Assembly (NCBI RefSeq): GCF_900105555.1
Contig: NZ_FNTZ01000001.1
Coordinates: forward strand, 1,054,001-1,118,000
Origin: Pseudomonas coleopterorum
GTDB taxonomy: Bacteria; Pseudomonadota; Gammaproteobacteria; Pseudomonadales; Pseudomonadaceae
Length of the DNA stretch: 64,000 bases
Reading direction: 5' to 3'
Under the pieces are notes generated by a model that saw only the letters and a list, made by a program, of their open reading frames with translations, was not told the origin of the DNA and did not search any database. Position numbers and translations under genes: made by a program. Below are positions 27,926-36,302 of the stretch, piece after piece (within the stretch, counting starts at the first letter, position 1; the number at the start of each line of letters is the position of its first letter).

Positions 27926-28611
27926 CCGCTTCCCTCGGCCGCCTCGAGCGCCAACTGGGCTACACCTTCAAGGACCAGGACCTGATGGTGCTGGCACTGA
28001 CTCACCGCAGCTTCGCCGGGCGCAACAACGAGCGCCTCGAGTTTCTGGGCGATGCGATTCTCAATTTCGTGGCGGGCGAAGCGCTGTTCGAACGCTTCCC
28101 GCAAGCCCGTGAAGGGCAGCTTTCCCGGCTGCGGGCGCGCCTGGTCAAGGGCGAGACCCTGGCCATCCTGGCCCGCGGCTTCGATCTGGGCGACTACCTG
28201 CGCCTGGGTTCGGGTGAGCTGAAGAGTGGCGGTTTCCGCCGTGAATCGATCCTGGCCGATGCGCTGGAAGCCTTGATCGGCGCCATCTACCTGGACGCCG
28301 GTATGGAGGCAGCGCGCGATCGTGTGCTGGCCTGGCTGGAAGGTCAGTTCGAAGGGCTGACCCTGGTCGACACCAACAAAGATCCCAAGACCCGCCTGCA
28401 GGAGTTCCTCCAGTCGCGCGGTGCTGAACTGCCGCGCTATGAAGTGGTGGATATCCAGGGCGACCCGCACTGCCGACAGTTTTTCGTCGAGTGTGAAGTC
28501 GTCCTTCTGAATGAGAAAAGCCGGGGCCAGGGCGTCAGCCGTCGCATCGCCGAACAGGTGGCCGCCGCGTCTGCCCTGATCGCCCTGGGCGTGGAGAATG
28601 GCAATGACTGA
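27922..28611 (+). CDS. rnc: Ribonuclease III
   Basis: A 229-residue endonuclease specific for double-stranded RNA. The catalytic signature [10 protein letters not shown] at residues ~38-47 and [12 protein letters not shown] supply the Mg-binding acids. The dsRNA-binding domain occupies residues ~155-225. It processes rRNA precursors and structured mRNAs. It starts with GTG in a GTGA overlap with the DUF4845 gene, and overlaps era by 8 bases. Confidence 0.97.
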   Translation: MTASLGRLERQLGYTFKDQDLMVLALTHRSFAGRNNERLEFLGDAILNFVAGEALFERFPQAREGQLSRLRARLVKGETLAILARGFDLGDYLRLGSGELKSGGFRRESILADALEALIGAIYLDAGMEAARDRVLAWLEGQFEGLTLVDTNKDPKTRLQEFLQSRGAELPRYEVVDIQGDPHCRQFFVECEVVLLNEKSRGQGVSRRIAEQVAAASALIALGVENGND

Positions 28612-29506
28612 TGCACCCGTTACCCGTTGTGGCTATGTAGCCATCGTTGGCCGCCCGAATGTCGGCAAGTCGACGCTGCTCAACCACATCCTGGGGCAGA
28701 AGCTGGCGATCACGTCGCGCAAGCCGCAGACCACCCGCCACAACATGCTGGGCATCAAGACCGAGGGCGAGATCCAGGCGGTCTACGTGGACACCCCGGG
28801 CATGCACAAAGGCAACGAGAAAGCCCTGAACCGCTACATGAACAAGACCGCGTCGGCGGCGTTGAAAGACGTCGATGTGGTGATCTTCGTGGTCGACCGC
28901 ACCAAGTGGACCGACGAAGACCAGCTGGTTCTGGAGCGCGTGCAGTATGTGCAGGGGCCGGTGATCCTGGCGATCAACAAGACCGATCGCATCGAGGACA
29001 AGGCTGAGCTGATGCCGCACCTGACCTGGCTGCAGGAGCAGTTGCCGAACGCCGAGATCGTGCCAATCTCCGCGCAGCAGGGGCATAACCTGGATGCGCT
29101 GGAAAAGGTCATTGCCGGGCACTTGCCCGAGAACGAGCATTTCTTCCCGGAAGACCAGATCACCGATCGCAGCAGCCGCTTCCTGGCCGCCGAACTGGTG
29201 CGCGAGAAGATCATGCGCCAGCTGGGTGCCGAGCTGCCGTACCAGATCACCGTGGAAATCGAAGAATTCAAGCAGCAGGGCAAAACCCTGCACATCCATG
29301 CCTTGATCCTGGTCGAACGCGATGGTCAGAAGAAGATCATCATTGGCGACAAGGGCGAGCGCATCAAGCGTATCGGCATGGAGGCGCGCAAGGACATGGA
29401 GGTGCTGTTCGACTCCAAGGTCATGCTCAATCTGTGGGTGAAAGTGAAGGGCGGCTGGTCCGATGACGAGCGCGCGCTGCGCTCGCTGGGGTATAACGAC
29501 CAATAG
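28604..29506 (+). CDS. era: GTPase Era
   Basis: A 300-residue GTPase needed for 16S rRNA maturation and 30S assembly. G1 [10 protein letters not shown]3 DTPGMH, G4 NKTD and a C-terminal KH domain ([11 protein letters not shown] near residue 245) are present. Two in-frame ATGs occur at 28598 and 28604; only the second has the GGAG motif at a proper distance (7 bases), so I chose it, giving [10 protein letters not shown]. Confidence 0.97.
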   Translation: MTDAPVTRCGYVAIVGRPNVGKSTLLNHILGQKLAITSRKPQTTRHNMLGIKTEGEIQAVYVDTPGMHKGNEKALNRYMNKTASAALKDVDVVIFVVDRTKWTDEDQLVLERVQYVQGPVILAINKTDRIEDKAELMPHLTWLQEQLPNAEIVPISAQQGHNLDALEKVIAGHLPENEHFFPEDQITDRSSRFLAAELVREKIMRQLGAELPYQITVEIEEFKQQGKTLHIHALILVERDGQKKIIIGDKGERIKRIGMEARKDMEVLFDSKVMLNLWVKVKGGWSDDERALRSLGYNDQ

Positions 29507-29557
29507 TCTTGTGGTGCTTGTGCGGACCTCTTCGCGCACGATGAGCTTTAGGTTTTC

Positions 29558-29590
29558 TGTGGGAGCGGGCTCTGCCCGCGAAGAGGCCCG
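29558..29590. repeat. Single REP unit between era and recO
   Basis: One unit reading TGTGGGAGCGGGCTCTGCCC followed by GCGAAGAGGCCCG. A degenerate partner fragment (ACCTCTTCGCG at ~29526) lies upstream in inverted orientation. Confidence 0.85.
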
Positions 29591-29617
29591 TCCAGACGCT
29601 AAACCCGAGTCGCCCAC

Positions 29618-30304
29618 ATGTCGACCACCCCAATCCCACAACCCGCCTACGTCCTGCACTCGCGTGCCTACCGCGAAACCAGCGCCTTGGTCGACTTTCT
29701 CACCCCCCAGGGCCGCCTGCGGGCCGTGCTGCGCAATGCGCGCGGCAAGGCCGGCACCCTGGCGCGGCCCTTCGTGCCGCTGGAAGTCGAGTTTCGCGGC
29801 AAAGGCGAACTCAAGAACGTCTCGCGCATGGAATCCGCCGGGGTGGCGGTATGGATGCTCGGTGACGCACTGTTCAGCGGCCTGTACCTCAACGAGCTGA
29901 TCATTCGCCTGTTGCCCAGCGAAGACCCTCATCCCCAGGTGTTCGAACACTACGCCGCGACCCTCCAGGCGCTCGGCGCCGGGCGTGCTCTGGAGCCTCT
30001 GCTGCGCTCCTTCGAATGGCGCCTGCTGGACCAGCTCGGCTATGGCTTCGCCCTGGACGTGGACGTCAACGGTGACCCGGTGGCAACCGACGGCTTGTAC
30101 CGCCTGTTGGTGGATGCCGGCCTGGAGCGAGTCGAGCTGCTGCAACCCGGACTGTTCCAGGGCGCCGAATTGCTCGCCATGGCCCAGGCCAGTTGGGAAA
30201 CGCCAGGCGCGCTGGCCGCAGCCAAGCGCTTGATGCGCCAGGCCCTGGCCGTGCACCTGGGCGGCCGTCCGCTGGTCAGCCGCGAGTTGTTTCGCAAGCC
30301 CTGA
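29618..30304 (+). CDS. recO: DNA repair protein RecO
   Basis: A 228-residue protein of the RecFOR pathway that loads RecA onto SSB-coated single-stranded DNA. The N-terminal OB-fold ([20 protein letters not shown] near residues 8-27) and the helical C-terminal part are typical; the zinc-finger cysteines of Gram-positive RecO are absent, as usual in gamma-proteobacteria. It lies between era and pdxJ as in E. coli. Confidence 0.93.
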   Translation: MSTTPIPQPAYVLHSRAYRETSALVDFLTPQGRLRAVLRNARGKAGTLARPFVPLEVEFRGKGELKNVSRMESAGVAVWMLGDALFSGLYLNELIIRLLPSEDPHPQVFEHYAATLQALGAGRALEPLLRSFEWRLLDQLGYGFALDVDVNGDPVATDGLYRLLVDAGLERVELLQPGLFQGAELLAMAQASWETPGALAAAKRLMRQALAVHLGGRPLVSRELFRKP

Positions 30305-30345
30305 CCAACACGTATGCTGTGCCCTGGATTTTTCGGAGAGTTCTC

Positions 30346-31089
30346 GTGGATACCTGTAACCGCATTCTGTTGGGCGTCAACATCGATCACGTGGCCACCT
30401 TGCGCCAGGCCCGTGGCACGCGCTACCCCGACCCGGTCAAGGCCGCGCTCGACGCCGAGGAAGCGGGCGCCGACGGCATCACCGTGCACCTGCGCGAAGA
30501 CCGCCGGCACATCCAGCCGCGCGATGTGCTGCTGCTCAAGGACGTCTTGCAGACCCGCATGAATTTCGAAATGGGCGTGACCGAGGCCATGCTGACCTTC
30601 GCCGAGCAGATCCGCCCGGCCCACGTGTGCCTGGTGCCCGAAACCCGCGAAGAGCTGACCACCGAGGGTGGCCTGGACGTCGCCGGTCAGGAAGCCAAGA
30701 TCAAGGCCGCCGTGGAGCGCCTGAGCAAGCTGGGTTGCGAGGTGTCACTGTTCATCGATGCCGACGAACGCCAGATCGAAGCCTCGAAGCGCATGGGCGC
30801 CCCGGCGATCGAACTGCACACCGGCCGCTACGCCGATGCCCAGACCCCGAGCGAAGTGGCCGCTGAGCTGCAGCGCATCGTCGACGGCGTCGGCTTCGGC
30901 CTGGGCCAGGGCTTGATCGTCAATGCCGGCCACGGCCTGCACTATCACAACGTCGAGCCGATCGCGGCGATTCGCGGCGTGAACGAGTTGAACATCGGTC
31001 ACGCGTTGGTCGCCCACGCGCTGTTCGTCGGCTTCAAGGCGGCAGTGGCAGAGATGAAGGCGTTGATTCAGGTAGCCAGCAGGGGCTGA
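30346..31089 (+). CDS. pdxJ: Pyridoxine 5'-phosphate synthase
   Basis: A 247-residue TIM-barrel enzyme that condenses 1-deoxyxylulose 5-phosphate with 3-amino-2-oxopropyl phosphate to give pyridoxine 5'-phosphate. Family segments are [18 protein letters not shown] at residues ~7-24, [16 protein letters not shown], and the C-terminal [17 protein letters not shown]. The start is a GTG at 30346 with CGGAGAG upstream; the open frame runs back into recO. The recO-pdxJ order is conserved. Confidence 0.96.
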   Translation: MDTCNRILLGVNIDHVATLRQARGTRYPDPVKAALDAEEAGADGITVHLREDRRHIQPRDVLLLKDVLQTRMNFEMGVTEAMLTFAEQIRPAHVCLVPETREELTTEGGLDVAGQEAKIKAAVERLSKLGCEVSLFIDADERQIEASKRMGAPAIELHTGRYADAQTPSEVAAELQRIVDGVGFGLGQGLIVNAGHGLHYHNVEPIAAIRGVNELNIGHALVAHALFVGFKAAVAEMKALIQVASRG

Positions 31090-31098
31090 AACAAAGGC

Positions 31099-31161
31099 TT
31101 TCGCGGCCCATGATCGCTTCTACGCTATTCCGCTCTCTGTAGGAGCGGTCAGCGGCCGCGA
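31099..31161. repeat. Diverged REP-like inverted repeat between pdxJ and nadE
   Basis: TTCGCGGCC and its mirror GGCCGCGAA flank a ~45-bp spacer containing GTAGGAGCGGTC, a variant of the REP core. It lies between two convergent genes and may double as a transcription end region. Confidence 0.65.
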
Positions 31162-31182
31162 ACGGCCCGCTGCGGTCCCGGC

Positions 31183-32010
31183 TCATGGCGCAAACGGTAA
31201 CTCACGCTTGTGGCGGGTCTGGTCGTAGGCCTTGACGATAATCGCGTAGGCTTCGTCGCCCACGGGCTCGCCGTGGAGGAACGCGTCGATCTGCTTGTAG
31301 CTGACGCCATGGGCGTCTTCATCCGGCTTGCCGGGGCGCAGCTCTTCGAGGTCGGCGGTGGGCACCTTCATCACCAGGTTGTCCGGCGCGCCCAGGCGGC
31401 GGGCGATGGCGCGTACCTGGTTCTTCACCAGACCGCTTAGGGGCGTCAGGTCGCAGGCACCGTCACCGAATTTGGTGAAGAAGCCCATCACCGCTTCGGC
31501 CGCATGATCCGTACCGATCACCAGGCCATTGTTGGCGTTGGCAATGGTGTATTGCGCGACCATGCGCACTCGGGCCTTGACGTTGCCCATGACGAAGTCG
31601 CGACGGGCGTCGCTCAGCTCCTGAAGCTGAGTGGTTTGCTGCGCCAGGCCCTGCACGGCGCTGGCAATGTTCACCGTTTCTTCGACGTCGGCGCGAATGA
31701 AGCGCATGGAAGCCGCTGCGTCGTCCTCGTCGTGCTGGACGTTGTAGGGCAGGCGCACGGCGATGAACCGGTAGTCCATATCACCCGTGCTCGTGCGCAG
31801 TTCCTCAATGGCCAACTGTGCCAGGCGTCCGGCCGTGAGCGAGTCGACGCCGCCGCTGATGCCCAGCACCAGGACTTTCAAGCCTGCGCTGGTCAGGCAC
31901 TGCTTGATGAAGGCCTTGCGGCGTTCTATTTCCTGATCGATGGCGTGGTCGTCGGCGAACGGGGGGACCACGGCCAGGGCGGCGGCGATCTCGCTTTGGC
32001 GGTTGCTCAT
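31183..32010 (-). CDS. nadE: NH3-dependent NAD synthetase
   Basis: A 275-residue enzyme that amidates nicotinate adenine dinucleotide to NAD using ATP and ammonia. The P-loop-like [13 protein letters not shown] at residues ~50-62 and [20 protein letters not shown] are diagnostic. No glutaminase domain is attached, so it uses free ammonia. Convergent with pdxJ. The ATG at 32010 gives [12 protein letters not shown]. Confidence 0.97.
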   Translation of the reverse strand: MSNRQSEIAAALAVVPPFADDHAIDQEIERRKAFIKQCLTSAGLKVLVLGISGGVDSLTAGRLAQLAIEELRTSTGDMDYRFIAVRLPYNVQHDEDDAAASMRFIRADVEETVNIASAVQGLAQQTTQLQELSDARRDFVMGNVKARVRMVAQYTIANANNGLVIGTDHAAEAVMGFFTKFGDGACDLTPLSGLVKNQVRAIARRLGAPDNLVMKVPTADLEELRPGKPDEDAHGVSYKQIDAFLHGEPVGDEAYAIIVKAYDQTRHKRELPFAP

Positions 32011-32094
32011 GGGCGGACTCCTTGAAGGTGGGGTTCGAGCGGGGAGGGTGAAAGCTTACATCGAAAATAGGGGGAGTGTTGGGGTGGTCATACT

Positions 32095-32127
32095 GGCCTC
32101 TTCGCGGGCAGAGCCCGCTCCCACAAT
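32095..32127. repeat. Single REP unit upstream of nadE
   Basis: GGCCTCTTCGCGGGCAGAGC plus the CCGCTCCCACAA tail, in the nadE-DUF305 gap; a degenerate fragment (GCGGGCTTGCGGGCAGAGC) follows ~20 bases later. Confidence 0.85.
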
Positions 32128-32205
32128 GTATGCACCTACAGTGGGACGCAGCGGGCTTGCGGGCAGAGCGGCGAAGGGGGCGGCACTCCCAGGCGAACGT
32201 CTACA

Positions 32206-32547
32206 TCACTTCTGATGTTTCTTGACCCATGTCTCCATCTGGTCGATCTCGGCCTGCTGGGCCTTGATGATGTCTTCGGCCAGCTTGCGCATTTCCGCGT
32301 CCTTGCCGTATTTGAGCTCGATCCTGGCCATGTCCAGCGCCGCCTTGTGGTGGGCCAGCATGCCTTTGGCGAACGCTACGTCGGCGTCTTTTTCCATGCC
32401 GCCTTCGTGCATGGATTTCTGCATGGTTTCCATGCTCATCATGTATTCATGCTGCATCGGCGTCATGTCGCTGTTGCCGTGCGACATCTCGGCAGCGAAG
32501 GCGGGGGCGGCCATACAGGCCAGGAGCAGGGCGGCGGTGGTTTTCAT
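32206..32547 (-). CDS. DUF305 periplasmic protein, Met/His-rich
   Basis: A 113-residue secreted protein: signal peptide residues 1-19 (PAFA-AE), then a ferritin-like four-helix DUF305 domain. It is rich in Met and His (MSHGNSDMTPMQHEYMMSME) and carries the MLAHHKAALDMA motif of this family. Members such as CopM bind copper or silver, so periplasmic copper handling is likely (inference). ATG 32547 gives the signal peptide; the 46-codon upstream extension has no such character. Confidence 0.82.
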   Translation of the reverse strand: MKTTAALLLACMAAPAFAAEMSHGNSDMTPMQHEYMMSMETMQKSMHEGGMEKDADVAFAKGMLAHHKAALDMARIELKYGKDAEMRKLAEDIIKAQQAEIDQMETWVKKHQK

Positions 32548-32739
32548 GGTAGTGACCAATCCGAGAGTGGGTTCGATGGGTTGACGGGCAGCCGTGAGGA
32601 AGGTTCCGTGTGGGGGCTGTTCGAGTGTACGCAATGTTTTCCGAAAACCTTCGCGGACGATCAAGGTCAGCCCGTGAAGGGGCAAATTTATTGGTTATCG
32701 GTTGGTGAAAGTACGTGCTGCATTCGATGAACTGAAACG

Positions 32740-33765
32740 CTAGACATCCTGTTCTTTGCCTGGCTGATTTCTGTTCGTACTTGCTCTTGCTATCAGTCGA
32801 GGCATCGGTTGGCTGTCATCGATTTCGTCTTCTGGTTCCACGATATGGCTGAGTGCCCTTGCAACGAGAGTGTCCAGGTTCTGATCGAACGATGTCAGGT
32901 CGTAGCTTCTCCAGGCGCTGCCAGGTGTGTTGTCAAAGCCTATGATCATCACGTCCTCGGGACAGCGCAGGCCACCTTCTTTTCTGATGGCGTCCATGAC
33001 GCCGAAGGCCATGAGATCATTGGTGCAGAACACGGCATCCGGACGGCTGCCGTCAGTGGCCAGCGTACAGCCCCAATCGTATCCATAACGATAGGTGTAG
33101 TCGCCCTCGACCATGGTAGGTGCACAGGCATCAAGCGCCGCCAACTCCTGAGCAAAGCCCAGGCCACGTTCTCGATGCGCAATGTGATCTCCCGGACCGC
33201 CTATAAAAGCAAAACGGGTGGCTCCCCGTTCCACCAAGTGGCGCGCGGCCAACCGACCTGCGGCTCGATTGTCGCAGTTGATTGCCTTGATGTAGTCGTT
33301 GGTAATCTCCGAGTTGAGCGTGACCACAGGGACGCGGTGAGCCGCCAGGGCCGTCGCTATATCATGTGAACCCACGGAGAGCGAACTGACGACGCCATCG
33401 ATTCTGTACCCGGCGAAGTCTGCAACCACCGCGTCGAGCAGACGGTCACTTTCAACCTGGATGACCATCGCCTGTTTGCCACGAGCGCTGATGCCCTTGA
33501 GAAAAGCGTCCAGCGCCATGGTGTGGAACGGGTTATAGAAACCTCCAGCCACCACGGCAATGATGTGCGACCGACCGCTCAACATCATGCCGGGCAGACG
33601 GTTGGGCTGGTAGCCCAGTTCTGCCGCAGCTTCCATGATTCGTTTGCGCTTCGCTTCGGAGACGCTACCGCCCGCTGTGAACGCCCTGGAAACCGCTGAC
33701 TGCGAGACGTTGGCCAGGCGTGCCACGTCGTGGGACGTGGCGTTCGTGCGCCCTGAAGACGTCAT
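32740..33765 (-). CDS. LacI-family transcriptional regulator
   Basis: A 341-residue repressor-type protein. The N-terminal helix-turn-helix with hinge (TSHDVARLANVSQSAVSRAF, residues ~10-29, and a hinge ending near residue 60) is followed by a periplasmic-binding-protein-like sugar domain. It is on the same strand as, and 154 bases downstream of, the isomerase gene, so it probably controls the SDR-isomerase operon and itself. Base composition around it is lower in GC than neighbouring core genes. Confidence 0.9.
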   Translation of the reverse strand: MTSSGRTNATSHDVARLANVSQSAVSRAFTAGGSVSEAKRKRIMEAAAELGYQPNRLPGMMLSGRSHIIAVVAGGFYNPFHTMALDAFLKGISARGKQAMVIQVESDRLLDAVVADFAGYRIDGVVSSLSVGSHDIATALAAHRVPVVTLNSEITNDYIKAINCDNRAAGRLAARHLVERGATRFAFIGGPGDHIAHRERGLGFAQELAALDACAPTMVEGDYTYRYGYDWGCTLATDGSRPDAVFCTNDLMAFGVMDAIRKEGGLRCPEDVMIIGFDNTPGSAWRSYDLTSFDQNLDTLVARALSHIVEPEDEIDDSQPMPRLIARASTNRNQPGKEQDV

Positions 33766-33860
33766 GAGGTCATGGGCCCGGTCGGTGGGCTATAGGTGTA
33801 TGGATTCACATCAGGTTCCCTGTTTTCTCGCTGGAATGCATCGAGTATTGCCGATAGTCG

Positions 33861-33885
33861 TTCAAGCTTTGAAACGAAATTTCAA
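33861..33885. promoter_or_regulatory. Candidate operator: two overlapping palindromes upstream of the LacI-type gene
   Basis: TTCAA-GCT-TTGAA (33861-33873) overlaps TTGAAA-N5-TTTCAA (33869-33885). Palindromes of this size with A/T-rich arms are typical LacI-family operators. They lie ~100 bases upstream of the regulator's start codon, inside the 33766-33919 gap. Confidence 0.5.
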
Positions 33886-33919
33886 CTACCTCGTCAGCAG
33901 AGTCCAGCGTTACCGCAGT

Positions 33920-35173
33920 TCATCTGTTGCAACGTGCCAGCACTGTAGCAATGGAGGGCGTGACGGGCAGGGTCGGCGTCAAAGTGGCTTGATAGGCATG
34001 ATAAAGATCCGCTTTGCCTTGGTACACCTGACGAGAAGGTTTGCCCTGCGGATCAACTTCGTTGTGCCAGCTGCCAAGTTGTCTGTCAATCACGTGTTGA
34101 TCGACGTAATTCCAGAAAGATCGATACCAGTCTTCATATTGAATGTCACCTGTACGCTTGAGCAGAGTGGCTGCTGCTGTGATGGCTTCAGCCTGGACCC
34201 AATGGGCTCTGTTCTTTACGCAGGGCCTATCATCCCAACCAATGGTGTAGACAATACCGGGCTGACCGTCTGCAGCCCAGCCGGTTTCAATACCCGCATT
34301 GAACAGTCCTACCGCATCCTGGAACAGCCATGCAGGCGCCTCTTTGCCATTGGCCAGAAGCGCAGCTTCCAGCTTCACGAGTAGGTGTGACCATTCGAAG
34401 AAGTGACCGGGCGTCATTCCAAAGGGACGCAGATCATCCGTGGATTTGTCTTGGTTGTAGGCTTTATCGATATGCCAGGAGGGGTCGAAGTGTTCGGCTA
34501 CCCGATAGTGATTGGCGCGGGCATGCACATGGATCACGCGGGTCGCGATTCTGAGCGCGCGCTCGCGCCACAGGGGAGCATCCAGTACATCTGCCAGGGC
34601 CATGCACATTTCCACGCTGTGCATGTTGCTGTTGGCACCTCGATAGTGCTCTTCATCGCCCCAGTCGGCCGCGAAGCTTTCACGCATCGCCCCTTCGCTC
34701 TCTGACCAAAAGTGCCTTTCCAGAACGTCGACGATTGCGTCCAGAAGAACGCCCGCATTCTGCGCTCCTGCCACGCAGGCTGAGGACGCAGCCAGGCCAA
34801 CGAACGCATGGACGTAGGCCAGCTTCCGACCGCATACATCGGCAGCGTCGGGTAGCCAACCGTCGTTGACGGGATCGCGTAACGGACCCAACAGCGCCGT
34901 TACGCCATGTTCGACCAGTGGCATGCACCCGGGCAGGCCGAGAATAGCCCCCAGTGCATAGGCGTGTGTCATGCGTGCCGTGATGATGGTTTCAGCCACT
35001 GGGTCAGCAGTCAGTTCACCGTGGTCATCAAGCGCGGCGAAACCGTTCGTCACCTTTGATTGCTTGGAAAAATCGAGTAAGCGCTGCCCCTGCGTATCAA
35101 GCCAATGGCTGTGTCTTGGATTGTCTATCCAAGCGCAAAGGGGAGGCGCCACATAGGCGAAGGCATTATCCAT
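33920..35173 (-). CDS. AGE/YihS-family aldose-ketose isomerase (possibly D-mannose isomerase)
   Basis: A 417-residue (alpha/alpha)6-barrel protein of the N-acylglucosamine 2-epimerase superfamily. The family's active-site histidines can be placed: ARMTHAYALG, NSNMHSVEMC, PGHFFEWSHLL and ADLYHAYQA, plus NRAHWVQAEA and WHNEVD. Length and motifs fit the YihS/mannose isomerase branch (about 400-415 residues), which interconverts mannose/fructose/glucose or sulfoquinovose/sulfofructose. No sulfoquinovosidase or SF kinase is nearby, so mannose-type isomerisation is more likely. Its start overlaps the SDR stop by 8 bases. Confidence 0.85.
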   Translation of the reverse strand: MDNAFAYVAPPLCAWIDNPRHSHWLDTQGQRLLDFSKQSKVTNGFAALDDHGELTADPVAETIITARMTHAYALGAILGLPGCMPLVEHGVTALLGPLRDPVNDGWLPDAADVCGRKLAYVHAFVGLAASSACVAGAQNAGVLLDAIVDVLERHFWSESEGAMRESFAADWGDEEHYRGANSNMHSVEMCMALADVLDAPLWRERALRIATRVIHVHARANHYRVAEHFDPSWHIDKAYNQDKSTDDLRPFGMTPGHFFEWSHLLVKLEAALLANGKEAPAWLFQDAVGLFNAGIETGWAADGQPGIVYTIGWDDRPCVKNRAHWVQAEAITAAATLLKRTGDIQYEDWYRSFWNYVDQHVIDRQLGSWHNEVDPQGKPSRQVYQGKADLYHAYQATLTPTLPVTPSIATVLARCNR

Positions 35174-36023
35174 TGATGATCATCCCGCCGTTGACATGAA
35201 TCGTCTGCCCGGTGACGAAGGAGGCTTCTTCACTGGCGAGATAGACGTACGCCGGCCCCAGCTCACTGGGCTGTCCAATGCGTTTCATGGGGACATCCTT
35301 GCCCATGTCGGCGACCATCTGGGGATCCATGGGGCCGAAACCGGCCGGCTGGATCGAGGTCCAGACAGGTCCCGGAGCTACTTCATTCACCCTGATGCCT
35401 TTGGCGGCCAGTTGAAGGGCGAGTGCGCGAGTAAAACCCGCTTGAGCGGCCTTGGTCGTCGAATAGGCGACAAGGAATTCGTTACCGGCGAAGGCATTGA
35501 CCGATGTGGTGTTGATGATCGATGCGCCTTCGCCGAGGTGCGGCAGAGCGGCACGGCTGAGGAAGAACATCGCATGGACATTGATTTCGAAGTGCCATAG
35601 CCAATCACTGTCTGATATGTCGCTCAGGTCTTTGGCAACTTTCTGGATGCCGGCGTTGTTCACCAGTATATGAAGGCTGCCAAAAGCGCCGATTGCCGTG
35701 TCGATCACTTCTTTGCACGCTTTGGGGCTGCGCAAGTCGGCTTCGATCGAAAGCGCTTGCACGCCTTCCGCCTCGATCATTCGGATAGATTCCGCCGCGT
35801 CGTCTGCCTCCTCTGGCAAATGGACGATGGCGACATCTGCACCCTCGCGGGCAAAGTGGACGGCCACGGCGCGGCCGATGCCGCTGTCTCCGCCGGTCAC
35901 GATCGCTTTCTTGCCTTGCAAGCGACCCGCGCCCTTGTAAGTAGCCCGGATATGCTCGGCAGGCGGCGTCAGTTCGCTTTCACGGCCGGGCATGCGATTC
36001 TGGGATTGGGGAAGTATCTGCAT
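35166..36023 (-). CDS. SDR-family oxidoreductase (YghA-like)
   Basis: A 285-residue short-chain dehydrogenase of the longer bacterial YghA/glucose-dehydrogenase-like branch. It has an N-terminal extension (MPGRESELTPPAEH) before the glycine motif TGGDSGIGRAVA at residues ~45-56. NNAG, a serine in NTTSVNA, and the catalytic YSTTK are present, and the end is NGGMIING. It is first gene of the operon with the isomerase. The substrate is unknown; with an aldose isomerase and a LacI regulator, a sugar or polyol is likely. ATG 36023 has only a weak ribosome site. Confidence 0.87.
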   Translation of the reverse strand: MQILPQSQNRMPGRESELTPPAEHIRATYKGAGRLQGKKAIVTGGDSGIGRAVAVHFAREGADVAIVHLPEEADDAAESIRMIEAEGVQALSIEADLRSPKACKEVIDTAIGAFGSLHILVNNAGIQKVAKDLSDISDSDWLWHFEINVHAMFFLSRAALPHLGEGASIINTTSVNAFAGNEFLVAYSTTKAAQAGFTRALALQLAAKGIRVNEVAPGPVWTSIQPAGFGPMDPQMVADMGKDVPMKRIGQPSELGPAYVYLASEEASFVTGQTIHVNGGMIING

Positions 36024-36231
36024 TTCAGGACTCTCGATCAGGGGGTGTAAAACCTCTGATTTGAGCGAAGCAGATTCGTTGCATCGCGATGCAAAAAAAA
36101 ATTCAGGCACTCGCGATCAGTCATCGAGGCTTGAAAAAAATCGAACGTTAACGCGGGCAAGGGATGTGCTGGTCTCCAGCTTGCGAGCTGGTTAGCACGA
36201 AGAATGTGCGGAAAAAGGCGGGGTAGGTGAA

Positions 36232-36263
36232 CCCTTCAAGCCTCTTTGCAGAGGCTTGAAGGG
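36232..36263. terminator. Hairpin downstream of nrdA
   Basis: CCCTTCAAGCCTC and GAGGCTTGAAGGG form a perfect 13-bp stem with a 6-nt loop, ~40 bases beyond the nrdA stop. No T-run follows on either strand, so termination is uncertain. The rest of the 36024-36302 gap is AT-richer and should contain the promoter of the SDR gene. Confidence 0.5.
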
Positions 36264-36302
36264 GGCGGTGCGATTACGAGCTAGGGGTATTGAAACCTGG
36301 GA

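Noticed and set aside
33920..35173. Sulfoquinovose degradation operon (YihS)
   Set aside because: The isomerase fits the family, but no sulfoquinovosidase, SF kinase, aldolase or sulfolactaldehyde enzyme is nearby.
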